From contig CAKUMG010000321.1 of the NCBI GenBank assembly GCA_934667465.1, positions 1 to 6,717 on the forward strand: a stretch of 6,717 nucleotides of DNA, in the 5' to 3' direction. The notes under the pieces were generated by a model. It was not told the DNA's origin. It ran no database searches and saw only the letters and a program-made list of their open reading frames with translations. This stretch comes from an uncultured Actinoplanes sp. Its GTDB lineage: Bacteria > Actinomycetota > Actinomycetes > Mycobacteriales > Micromonosporaceae. The stretch's first letter is position 1. The number at the start of each line of letters is the position of its first letter. The translations under genes and the position numbers were made by a program. Shown piece after piece: positions 1 through 6,027 of the stretch.

Positions 1-519
1 GACCTGGTCCTGGCGCTGGCCGACGCTGCTCCGGCCCGGCGCCGGGACGTGAGCGCGTGGGTCGTCGAGCGTCTCCTGCGGGACAGCGGCCTGGCCGGGG
101 AGCCCTGGGTGCCGAAGGCGCTCACCGCCCTGAGGCAGGGCACCGCTCTCCCGCCGCGCGAGCTCGTCGACCGCTCACTGCCGCCGGAGTCGTTCGAGAC
201 CGCCGGGATGCCGTACGGGGACGGGGTTCTGCCGCCCGACGACATAGTTGTCGCCGACCCGTGGACGGCGTCCCTGGGCGCGGGAGTCGCCGGGCCCGAT
301 GAGGTGCGCCGGAACAGCGCTGTCCCATGGCCCGGCGTGACGCGGGCGTTGCCCGAGGAGGTCCGGCGGCACCGCGCGGTTGCCGTGATGTACGACGCCG
401 GCCGGCCCGACACGCTCGCTGCGGTCTGCGCCACGGTCGCGGGAGTGGCCTTCGAGGCACACGTGCCGGACGACTACCTGGACCGGGTCCGGGCGGAGTT
501 CCCGGACCTGATCCGCTGA
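1..519 (+). CDS. Hypothetical protein, C-terminal part (5' end outside window)
   Basis: The frame is open from the first base of the window to a TGA at 517-519, so this is the last 172 codons of a gene that starts further left. A GTG at 49 lies in the same frame, but coding continues smoothly upstream of it, so it is probably an internal valine. I do not recognise the family. The visible part is soluble, rich in Ala, Pro, Arg and acidic residues, with no membrane segment, no Cys cluster and no motif I can name. The end is a mixed helix-like stretch (around PEEVRRHRAVAVMYDAG) followed by a short alanine/valine-rich segment and a charged tail. It converges on the serine hydrolase gene, with only 7 bp between the two stop codons. 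Coding status is supported by GC-rich third positions and by the tight fit to the convergent neighbour. Function is unknown. Confidence 0.7.
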   Translation, partial: DLVLALADAAPARRRDVSAWVVERLLRDSGLAGEPWVPKALTALRQGTALPPRELVDRSLPPESFETAGMPYGDGVLPPDDIVVADPWTASLGAGVAGPDEVRRNSAVPWPGVTRALPEEVRRHRAVAVMYDAGRPDTLAAVCATVAGVAFEAHVPDDYLDRVRAEFPDLIR

Positions 520-530
520 GGCCCGCTCAG
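516..530. other. Small dyad over two convergent stop codons
   Basis: CTGAG (516-520) and CTCAG (526-530) form a 5-bp inverted repeat with a 5-base loop. It spans the TGA of the left gene (517-519) and the complement of the TGA of the serine hydrolase (527-529). The stem is too short to call a strong terminator. It is simply the only dyad seen in this 7-bp convergent junction. Confidence 0.3.
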
Positions 531-1921
531 GACCACTCGGAGACCGGGACGCCGTCGAATGTCTCCTGCTGCCGGGTCATGCGGTAGGTGGCCCAGTGCA
601 TCCGCACCACCGCACCCCCCTCGTCGCGGGTCAGCCGCAGCAGCTCCCCAGCCTCCCGCCCGGACACGGTGCGCAGCAGGTCCGGAGCGCCGGGCAGCGG
701 CTGGAAGACCGCCGGCGGCCGGTCGGCGGGGGCGTCGTCGCCGCGGGCCTGCAGCGCCCCGTCGTGCCAGGCGAACGTGAACGGCAGGCCCTCGCTCCAC
801 CAGCGCCCGAGGATCGGCCGGTAGCGCTCCGGCGCGCCCGGGCCGGGCCGCCACGGGTCGATGTCGGCCGGGTCCTCCTCGACGGCGATCCGGAGCAGGT
901 CGTGCACGAGCGCGTTGACCTCGCCCGCGGTGCCGGAGGAGCCGAGCACGGCCGCGCCGAGCCCGCCGGGGTTGTCCTCGCCGCCGCGGCGGCCGTAGAC
1001 GCCGGCGAGGAAGCCGGGCATGGCGCCGTCGTGGCCGACGTGCACGACCCGGCGCCCCTGCGGGACGAGGATCAGCCCGAGGCCGAAGCCCTGCGCCCAC
1101 TGGGTCTCGTCGGTGGTGGTGAGCGGCCAGCGCATCTCGTCGAGGGTGGCCGGGGCGAGCACCCGGGCGTCGGGGTCGGTGAGTTCCGGGGAGGTGAGGA
1201 ACGACGCCCAGCGGGCCATGTCGCCGGCCGTGCTCCAGAGCTGGGCGGCGGGGCCGGCGCCGCGGAGGTCGAGCTGAGGTTCGGGGCGGGCGGCGTCGGA
1301 CCAGGCGTCGACGAGGTAGCCGACGGCGGCGTCCGCCGGCGGGTCGACGACGGTGCCGGTCAGGCCGAGCGGGTCGAGCACGCGCTCCTGGAGGACGGAC
1401 GCCCAGGTGCCGCCGCGCAGCCGCGCCACGAGCTGGCCGAGGATCGCCGGGCCGAGGTTGGAGTAGTGGTAGCGGCGGTTGACGGGCAGCACGCGCTCGG
1501 CGCGGGCCAGGTCGGCGAGGACCCGGCGGTCGTCGGGGGCGATCAGGGTGTCCCAGACGTCTCCGTGCGGCTCGCGCTGCAGGCCCGCGGTGTGCGAGAG
1601 CAGCCGCCGCACGGTGAGCGAGCCGTGCGCGGGCACGTCGAGGTGGGCGCCGACCGGGTCGTCGAGGTCGAGCAGGCCGTCGTCGCGGGCCTGCAGGACG
1701 AGGACGGCCGTGAACGTCTTGGTCACCGAGCCGATGCGGAACCGGCTGCCGGCGCCGAGCGGGTGACGCTCGTTGCCGGACTCGCCGACCGTGAAGGCCC
1801 ACGGCTCCCGGTCGGCGCGGTGCAACGCCACCGACAGCGCGGGGATCCGGCCGTCGGCCTGGGCGCGGCGGGCAGCCCGCTCGAGCCGCTGCCGGGCGAT
1901 GATCAAGCGTTCTGAGGTCAC
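527..1921 (-). CDS. Serine hydrolase of the beta-lactamase / D-Ala-D-Ala carboxypeptidase family
   Basis: This 464-residue protein carries the active-site signature of class C beta-lactamase-like serine hydrolases. The S-x-x-K motif is SVTK (Ser65, Lys68) inside RFRIGSVTKTF, the Y-x-N motif is YSN (153-155), and GHDG (296-299) supplies the H-x-G element near MPGF. LLSHTAGL (107-114) and STAGDMARW are also typical of the family. A C-terminal part of about 120 residues follows, probably the small barrel-like extension many members have. No signal peptide or membrane segment is visible, so it is likely a cytoplasmic esterase or peptidase-like enzyme rather than a secreted beta-lactamase. Its substrate cannot be told. 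The start is a GTG. The next in-frame codons upstream include a TAA 12 bases away, so the frame cannot be longer by more than a few codons. There is no Shine-Dalgarno sequence, and a TAAGAT box ends 7 bases upstream of the start, which suggests leaderless translation. Confidence 0.93.
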   Translation of the reverse strand: MTSERLIIARQRLERAARRAQADGRIPALSVALHRADREPWAFTVGESGNERHPLGAGSRFRIGSVTKTFTAVLVLQARDDGLLDLDDPVGAHLDVPAHGSLTVRRLLSHTAGLQREPHGDVWDTLIAPDDRRVLADLARAERVLPVNRRYHYSNLGPAILGQLVARLRGGTWASVLQERVLDPLGLTGTVVDPPADAAVGYLVDAWSDAARPEPQLDLRGAGPAAQLWSTAGDMARWASFLTSPELTDPDARVLAPATLDEMRWPLTTTDETQWAQGFGLGLILVPQGRRVVHVGHDGAMPGFLAGVYGRRGGEDNPGGLGAAVLGSSGTAGEVNALVHDLLRIAVEEDPADIDPWRPGPGAPERYRPILGRWWSEGLPFTFAWHDGALQARGDDAPADRPPAVFQPLPGAPDLLRTVSGREAGELLRLTRDEGGAVVRMHWATYRMTRQQETFDGVPVSEWS

Positions 1922-1927
1922 GCCGAG

Positions 1928-1933
1928 ATCTTA
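1928..1933 (-). promoter_or_regulatory. Candidate -10 box (TAAGAT) for a leaderless hydrolase mRNA
   Basis: On the minus strand TAAGAT is followed by six bases (CTCGGC) and then the GTG start. This is the spacing expected if the first base of the start codon is the transcription start, as in many actinobacterial leaderless genes. No clear -35 box is seen about 17 bases upstream. No Shine-Dalgarno lies between the box and the start, which fits the interpretation. Confidence 0.5.
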
Positions 1934-1987
1934 GAGTGACCCCATGACAGAACCGGGTGATCTTGTCGGAGAGTTCACGTGCTGCCG

Positions 1988-2019
1988 CGGGGTGCCCGTG
2001 GAGTTCCACGGGCACCCCG
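1988..2019 (-). terminator. Strong hairpin after the membrane-protein gene
   Basis: GGGGTGCCCGTGG (1989-2001) and CCACGGGCACCCC (2006-2018) are perfect inverse complements with a 4-base loop. One more C-G pair closes the base, giving a 14-bp stem. It starts 5 bases beyond the stop codon of the minus-strand gene ending at 2025. The downstream side has no U-run, as is common for actinobacterial terminators. It lies between two minus-strand genes and would insulate the hydrolase promoter from read-through. Confidence 0.75.
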
Positions 2020-2024
2020 GCGGG

Positions 2025-2489
2025 TCACTCGGTCCGGAGCACCGTGAAGTCGAGACCCTTGTTCTGGTCGTTCGACCAGCTCGCGGTGTAGCCGGGCCAC
2101 TCGCCGGTGAGCCGGCCGTCCTCGGCCGTGGTGCCGAGCATCCGGCTGCTGAGCGCGCCGGGCACGCCCAGCGTGGTGAAGACGCACTTCATCGCCGCCT
2201 CGTCGAGGCCGGGCGTGGAGGCATTGCCGGCACCCTTGACGATCAGCTTGCGGTTCTCCTCGGAGAGGTTGATGAAGCCGGTCTTCTTGGTGTCGCAGGT
2301 CTGCGCCGCGGTGGCCATCGGGTCGGCCTCGGAGTCGGCGACCGGGGCGGGAGCCGCCGCGTCGTCGCCACCGAGGAGCCGCGGGACCAGGATCACGCCG
2401 AGCGCGACCACGAACACGGCGACCAGGATCAGCGGAAGCAGACTTCTCTTCTTCGCCGGAGCCTGAACATTATCGGAGGAATGCCTCAT
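2025..2489 (-). CDS. Small single-pass membrane-anchored protein, unknown function
   Basis: A 154-residue protein. The N-terminus is short and basic (ending PAKKR), followed by a hydrophobic helix at about residues 16-35 (SLLPLILVAVFVVALGVILV). Next comes an Ala/Pro/Asp-rich linker, then an extracytoplasmic domain of about 95 residues. The basic side before the helix predicts an N-in, C-out topology. The outer domain has exactly two cysteines (about 65 and 102) that could form a disulfide, and a Trp/Tyr-rich end (GEWPGYTASWSND). There is no lipobox. The ATG at 2489 was chosen because AAGGA sits 6 bases upstream. The frame stays open to a TTG at 2564 but lacks a comparable site there. I do not recognise the family. 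The layout resembles the small anchored proteins of unknown role common in actinomycetes. Gene reality is well supported by the ribosome site, topology and terminator. Confidence 0.82.
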   Translation of the reverse strand: MRHSSDNVQAPAKKRSLLPLILVAVFVVALGVILVPRLLGGDDAAAPAPVADSEADPMATAAQTCDTKKTGFINLSEENRKLIVKGAGNASTPGLDEAAMKCVFTTLGVPGALSSRMLGTTAEDGRLTGEWPGYTASWSNDQNKGLDFTVLRTE

Positions 2490-2495
2490 GTCACG

Positions 2496-2500
2496 TCCTT
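2496..2500 (-). promoter_or_regulatory. Shine-Dalgarno that fixes the membrane-protein start
   Basis: AAGGA on the minus strand, 6 bases before the ATG at 2489. It argues for this start over the TTG 75 bases upstream. Confidence 0.7.
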
Positions 2501-2677
2501 GAGCGTCGAGGGGGAGGGGATCAACGCGAGCACGAAGTTTCCTCTGCGTGACCTTCTGTGACAACGATCATTCCTCGACTTCGGCTGAACGGATGAGGTG
2601 ACACTGGAGGAAAGGGGTGCCCATACCCCCCAGACTCCCGGGAAAGTACAGGTACGGGACTTATTGATCGTTCACGC

Positions 2678-2722
2678 CGCGGCCGCGCGCGCCTGCCGGA
2701 GATCATGCGCGCGCGGGCCGCG
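2678..2722 (-). terminator. Long GC-rich hairpin downstream of the monooxygenase gene
   Basis: The left arm CGCGGCCGCGCGCGC (2678-2692) pairs with the right arm GCGCGCGCGGGCCGCG (2707-2722) apart from one bulged G, with a 14-base loop. It lies about 60 bases past the monooxygenase stop. It has no U-tract, so it may be a terminator, a 3'-end stabiliser or both. It contains an alternating GC run. Confidence 0.55.
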
Positions 2723-2781
2723 TACGAGCGAATAAAGGGGTTGACCGGCGGTCCCGGCAGGTAGAAACGCCGGACAGACGC

Positions 2782-4068
2782 TCAGGCGGCGATCAGCGAC
2801 GGCGCGGAGCGGCGCTCGACCACCGAGCCGAGGATCTCCCCGACCCGGATCGCGGTGTTCGACAGCAGCGCCGACGTGATGCCGTGCGAATGCTCGGTGC
2901 CGCCCTGCAGATAGATCCCGGCGCGCAGGTGGGAGTCGGTGGCGATCCGGTAGTCGCGTTCCACCCGCGGGCGCCCCTGCCCGTCGCGGAGACACAGTTC
3001 GGCGACGTCGCCGAGGACCGGGAACGGATCGGCCTGGTGATAACCGGTCGCGCAGATCACCGCGTCGGCCTCGATCGTCCGCACCTCGCCGGTGACCAGG
3101 GAGCGGATGCTGACCACCGCACCGCCGGGGCCGTCGGCCACCTCGGTCATCCGCGAGACGTTCAGCATGCGCAGCCGCTCACGGCCGAGGACCTTCTCCT
3201 GGTACGCACGGCGGTACAGGTCGTTGATCAGGTCGATGTCCACGACGGAGTAGTTGGTGTTGCCGTGGTACTCCATCAGCTGCCGCTTCACGTCCTCCGG
3301 CGCCCGGAAGAACTCGTCCACCGCGGCCGGGTCGAAGATGCGGTTCGCGAACGAGCTGTCGTCGGCGGGCGAGTAGCCGTACCGCGAGAAGACCGCGCAC
3401 ACCTCCGCCTCGGGGAACTCGGTGTGCAGCTGCGCGACGGCCTCGGCGGCGCTCTGCCCGGCACCCGTCACGACGAAGCGGCGGGGTGCGGTGCCGCGCA
3501 GCGCGGGCAGCCGGTGCAGCAGCTCGCTGGTGTGCCAGACCCGGGCCGAGGCCTGGATCCCCTCGGGCAGCCGGGGCCGCAGGCCGGTGCCGACGACCAG
3601 GTTGCGGGCGCGGTGGGTGGTGAGCCGTTCCCCCTCGCGGGCGATCACGTCGAGCGCGGTGATGTCGCCGGCTGCGTCGGTCACCGGCGCCACCGAGACC
3701 ACCTCGGCGCCATAGGTGACCTGGCCGGCTACCTGCTCGGCGGCCCAGGTGAAGTAGTCGTGGAACTCGGCGCGCAGCGGGAACAGGTTCTTGTGGTTGA
3801 TGAAGTCGATCAAACGCCCCCGGCTGTGCAGGTAGCGCAGGAAGCTGAACTCGCTCGTCGGGTTCCGCAGCGTCACCAGGTCCTTGAGGAACGACACCTG
3901 CATGGTGGCGTCGTCCAGCAGCATGCCGCGGTGCCAGCCGAAGGACGCCTGCCGCTCGAGGAACCGCGTGGTGACCTCGGCCCCCTGGTGCTCCGCCACC
4001 GCGACGGCCAGGGCCAGGTTGGACGGGCCGAAGCCGATCCCCACCACGTCGAGTTCAGGTTCAGACAT
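2782..4068 (-). CDS. L-ornithine N5- (or L-lysine N6-) monooxygenase, siderophore biosynthesis
   Basis: This FAD- and NADPH-dependent N-hydroxylating monooxygenase belongs to the SidA/PvdA/IucD family. It hydroxylates the side-chain amine of free ornithine or lysine, the first step to a hydroxamate siderophore. In the 428-residue protein the FAD site is GIGFGPSN (10-17). The family stretch QVSFLKDLVTLRNP (57-70) includes the substrate-site Lys62. The NADPH loop is GAGQSAAE (202-209). NTNYSVVD (270-277) and ATGYH (340-344) are also characteristic. Length is normal and all key motifs are intact. I favour ornithine because of the PvdA/SidA-like sequence, but lysine cannot be excluded. The ATG at 4068 was chosen because GGAGGGG lies 6 bases upstream; a GTG at 4086 would add six residues. 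The iron box 40 bases upstream predicts repression by a DtxR/IdeR-type regulator when iron is plentiful. No assembly-line or acyltransferase gene adjoins it here. Confidence 0.93.
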   Translation of the reverse strand: MSEPELDVVGIGFGPSNLALAVAVAEHQGAEVTTRFLERQASFGWHRGMLLDDATMQVSFLKDLVTLRNPTSEFSFLRYLHSRGRLIDFINHKNLFPLRAEFHDYFTWAAEQVAGQVTYGAEVVSVAPVTDAAGDITALDVIAREGERLTTHRARNLVVGTGLRPRLPEGIQASARVWHTSELLHRLPALRGTAPRRFVVTGAGQSAAEAVAQLHTEFPEAEVCAVFSRYGYSPADDSSFANRIFDPAAVDEFFRAPEDVKRQLMEYHGNTNYSVVDIDLINDLYRRAYQEKVLGRERLRMLNVSRMTEVADGPGGAVVSIRSLVTGEVRTIEADAVICATGYHQADPFPVLGDVAELCLRDGQGRPRVERDYRIATDSHLRAGIYLQGGTEHSHGITSALLSNTAIRVGEILGSVVERRSAPSLIAA

Positions 4069-4074
4069 GTCCGT

Positions 4075-4081
4075 CCCCTCC
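4075..4081 (-). promoter_or_regulatory. Shine-Dalgarno that fixes the monooxygenase start
   Basis: GGAGGGG on the minus strand, 6 bases before the ATG at 4068. It overlaps the six extra codons that the GTG at 4086 would add, so it supports the shorter protein. Confidence 0.75.
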
Positions 4082-4107
4082 ACCACGGGACCGATCTGGC
4101 CCCTGAT

Positions 4108-4126
4108 TTTGGTTAGCCTAACCTAA
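4108..4126 (-). promoter_or_regulatory. Iron box (DtxR/IdeR/DmdR-type operator) of the monooxygenase gene
   Basis: Read on the minus strand, the site is TTAGGTTAGGCTAACCAAA. It differs at one position from the palindromic actinobacterial iron-box consensus TTAGGTTAGGCTAACCTAA. It lies 39 bases upstream of the chosen ATG. The inner TAGGCT (4115-4120) could double as a -10 box, so bound repressor would block the polymerase. The regulator would be an Fe2+-dependent DtxR-family protein encoded elsewhere. The dyad extends outward on both sides (see findings). Confidence 0.9.
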
Positions 4127-4203
4127 TCAGGAGGGTCGCGGTCTACCCCCGAGCCATTCACGACGATCATCACATTGTGGCCCCTGACGTGGGCATGCCG
4201 AAG

Positions 4204-4228
4204 GCCCCCACGACACGGTCGCGGGGGC
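4204..4228 (-). terminator. Hairpin after the XRE regulator gene
   Basis: GCCCCCACGAC (4204-4214) and GTCGCGGGGGC (4218-4228) form an 11-bp stem with a 3-base loop. In plus-strand RNA one pair is an A-C mismatch, but in minus-strand RNA the same position is a G-U wobble. The stem is therefore complete only for the minus-strand transcript, matching the regulator gene whose stop lies 11 bases before it. It separates that transcript from the iron-box promoter of the monooxygenase. There is no U-run. Confidence 0.65.
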
Positions 4229-4239
4229 TGAATCCCCGG

Positions 4240-5112
4240 TCAGCTGCTCAGGTCGGCCAGGATCCCGCGCAGGATCTCCTGGGTCCGGTCGGGCGGCTCG
4301 GCCTCGATCACGAGGCGGCCCATCGCGGCGGCGTAGTGGTCCACGTCGTCGCGCTTGTCCAGATAGAGCCCGCTGGTCAGATGTTCGATGTAGACGACGT
4401 CGGGCAGGTTCTCGTGGGCGAAACGCAGGATGGTGAACGCCCCGCCGGCGGCCGCGTGCCCGCCGGAGGCGAACGGGATCACCTGGAGCCGTACGTTGCG
4501 ATGGGTCGAGGCCTCCAGGAGATACTCGATCTGCTCGCGCAGCACCGCCTCCCCGCCGATCGGGCGCCGCAGCACCGCCTCGTCGATCACGGCCCAGAGC
4601 CGCGGCGAGTGCTCCTGCCGCAGCAGCCGCTTGCGCGCCATCCGCAGGTCGGCGCGGCGGTCGATCTCGTCCGGCGAGGCGGTCCCGTGGCCGAGCATGA
4701 TGACGGCCCGCGCGTACGCGTCGGTCTGCAACAGCCCCGGCACGAACTGGATCTCGTACGTGCGGATGAGCTCCGCCGCCTGCTCCAGATCCAGGTAGTT
4801 CTGGAACCAGGTGGTGAGCACGTCGCCGTACGAGTGCCACCAGCCCGGCGAGTTCGCCTCGCGGGCCAGGGCGAGCAGCCGCTCGTGCTCGCCCGGATCC
4901 GTGACACCGTAGAGCGTGAGCAGGTCGGTGACGTCGCGCTCCTTGAACGCGACCCGGCCCAGCTCCATCCTGCTGATCTTCGACTCGGAGCCCCGGATCT
5001 CGTAGCCGGCCCGGTCGCGGGTGAACCCCGCGGCCAGGCGCAGGCTGCGCAGGCGGGCGCCGAGCTGCAGCCGGCGGACCGTGGGACCGCCGTTCTGCTC
5101 GGGTGCGCTCAC
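4240..5112 (-). CDS. XRE-family regulator with DUF5753 domain
   Basis: A 290-residue protein. An N-terminal helix-turn-helix of the XRE/Cro type spans about residues 18-72 (LGARLRSLRLAAGFTRDRAG, then SKISRMELGR, where the recognition helix lies). The C-terminal domain, about 100-278, has the DUF5753 hallmarks: WWHSYGDVL at 91-99, a YLDLEQAAELIRTYE block, VPGLLQTDAYARA, and later an EYLLE / LQVIPF / GGAFTILRF pattern. These proteins are very numerous in Streptomyces and relatives, usually next to a small DUF397 partner, which is absent here. The GTG start lies 16 bases after the methyltransferase stop and has no good Shine-Dalgarno, so translation is probably coupled to that gene. The frame stays open further upstream into the methyltransferase, but those codons read as out-of-frame Arg/Ser-rich sequence and were left out. 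It likely binds DNA; its ligand and targets are unknown. Confidence 0.9.
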   Translation of the reverse strand: MSAPEQNGGPTVRRLQLGARLRSLRLAAGFTRDRAGYEIRGSESKISRMELGRVAFKERDVTDLLTLYGVTDPGEHERLLALAREANSPGWWHSYGDVLTTWFQNYLDLEQAAELIRTYEIQFVPGLLQTDAYARAVIMLGHGTASPDEIDRRADLRMARKRLLRQEHSPRLWAVIDEAVLRRPIGGEAVLREQIEYLLEASTHRNVRLQVIPFASGGHAAAGGAFTILRFAHENLPDVVYIEHLTSGLYLDKRDDVDHYAAAMGRLVIEAEPPDRTQEILRGILADLSS

Positions 5113-5128
5113 CGCCAGGGTCCGCTGG

Positions 5129-5944
5129 TTACGGCTTGCGGGCGACGACGGCGTACTGCGGGATCTCATCGGTGTTCTCCGTGCCCGGCTCGGGCCTCCA
5201 GTGGACCACCGACACGATGCCCGGCTCCACGATCTCCAGACCCTCGAACAGGCTCGCGAACCGCTCGGGGGTGCGCAGGTGGTATTTCGGGTTCGCCGAG
5301 ATGTTCCAGATCCGCACGGCCTCGGTGTTGTCGGGGCTGGTGTCACTGCCGTCGTACATCGCGACGTAACTGCCCGAGGGCAGCTCGTCCACGAAGGACC
5401 GGATGATCCCCCGCGCCTCGTCGTCGGACTCCACGTGACCGAGAATGCCCATCAGGAACAGGGCGACCGGCTGGGTGAGGTCCAGCGTCTTCGCGGCCTC
5501 GGTCAGGATGGTCTTGCTGTCCCGGATGTCGGCGTCGATGTAGGCGGTGGCCCCCGCGGCGCTGGTGGTCAGCAGCGCGCGGGCGTGGGCCAGCACCAGC
5601 GGGTCGTTGTCGACGTAGACGATCCGCGCCTCCGGGACGACCGACTGCGCGACCTCGTGGGTGTTGTCGGCGGTCGGCAGCCCGGTGCCGATGTCCAGGA
5701 ACTGCCGGATGCCGGCCTCGCCCGCGAGGTGGCGCACCGCGCGGGCGAGGTAGGCCCGGGAGAGCTTCGCGTTCTCCGCCAGCTGCGGCAGGTTGGCGAT
5801 GATCTGGTCGCCCACCTCACGGTCGGCGGCGAAGTTGTCCTTGCCACCGAGCAGGTAGTTCCAGATCCGGGCGGTCTGTGGAACGGTGGTGTCGAGCTTG
5901 GGGATGTCACGCTCGCCGCCGCTGGCGGCCGGGCCCTCTGCCAC
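5129..5944 (-). CDS. SAM-dependent methyltransferase, DUF574 / PF04672 type
   Basis: A 271-residue protein of the actinomycete-expanded S-adenosylmethionine methyltransferase family once called DUF574. The family-defining N-terminus is present (DTTVPQTARIWNYLLGGKDN, residues 18-37). The SAM-binding glycine motif is FLDIGTGLPT (82-91), the acidic end of strand two is YVDNDP (110-115), and DADIRD follows at 137-142. The catalytic core looks intact. Substrates of this family are not established, so none is assigned. The GTG at 5944 was chosen because GAAGGA lies 7 bases upstream and it leaves the usual short lead before the conserved motif. A GTG at 5971 or an ATG at 5995 are in-frame alternatives. 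It sits 83 bases downstream of panD and 16 bases upstream of the XRE gene, all on the minus strand, so the three may be one operon. A TATGCT at about 5992-5997 could be an internal promoter. Confidence 0.9.
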   Translation of the reverse strand: MAEGPAASGGERDIPKLDTTVPQTARIWNYLLGGKDNFAADREVGDQIIANLPQLAENAKLSRAYLARAVRHLAGEAGIRQFLDIGTGLPTADNTHEVAQSVVPEARIVYVDNDPLVLAHARALLTTSAAGATAYIDADIRDSKTILTEAAKTLDLTQPVALFLMGILGHVESDDEARGIIRSFVDELPSGSYVAMYDGSDTSPDNTEAVRIWNISANPKYHLRTPERFASLFEGLEIVEPGIVSVVHWRPEPGTENTDEIPQYAVVARKP

Positions 5945-5951
5945 GTGCGAT

Positions 5952-5957
5952 TCCTTC
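5952..5957 (-). promoter_or_regulatory. Shine-Dalgarno that fixes the methyltransferase start
   Basis: GAAGGA on the minus strand, 7 bases before the GTG at 5944. Neither in-frame alternative start (5971, 5995) has a comparable site. Confidence 0.65.
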
Positions 5958-6027
5958 GTGTCGTCTGTCACAAGTCGATCGTCGCGCGCAAGCATAGCCG
6001 CGGCCACTGTGGACCGTGTCGTCCGAT

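Larger units (their letters stand above)
2490..2781. other. Intergenic region, no gene seen
   Basis: These 292 bases separate the monooxygenase stop from the start of the membrane-protein gene; both genes are on the minus strand. The region must hold the end of the first transcript and probably the promoter of the second. The only clear structure is the GC hairpin at 2678-2722. A short minus-strand open frame of about 61 codons (2521-2706) is Arg/Ser/Pro-rich, has no ribosome site and looks non-coding. I could not pick out a convincing promoter or riboswitch. Confidence 0.55.

Noticed and set aside
596..1915. A 439-codon plus-strand open frame antisense to the serine hydrolase
   Set aside because: It is a mirror frame of a real gene with low-complexity Gly/Val/Arg composition and no recognisable motif.
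474..2015. A 513-codon minus-strand open frame overlapping the serine hydrolase in another frame
   Set aside because: It is Arg/Pro/Ala-rich with no domain pattern, while the frame at 527-1921 has intact catalytic motifs. Long stop-free shadow frames are expected at this GC content.
1944..2561. A 205-codon plus-strand open frame across the membrane-protein gene
   Set aside because: It begins in the hairpin region, is antisense to a gene with a good ribosome site and membrane topology, and has a shadow-like Gly/Val/Arg composition.
2490..2781. Possible riboswitch or tRNA in the gap
   Set aside because: No B12 box, no TPP or cyclic-dinucleotide signature and no cloverleaf could be found by eye; only the GC hairpin is evident.
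2884..4116. A 410-codon plus-strand open frame antisense to the monooxygenase
   Set aside because: Composition is typical of an antisense shadow, and the opposite strand encodes a complete, motif-rich enzyme.
5113..5346. N-terminal extension of the XRE regulator frame up to 5346
   Set aside because: It overlaps the methyltransferase 3' end out of frame and is Ser/Arg/Thr/Pro-rich with no regulator homology.
4177..5406. A 409-codon plus-strand open frame antisense to the XRE regulator
   Set aside because: It runs across the boundary of two real genes, has no motif, and ends in an Arg/Ser/Pro-rich tail typical of a shadow frame.
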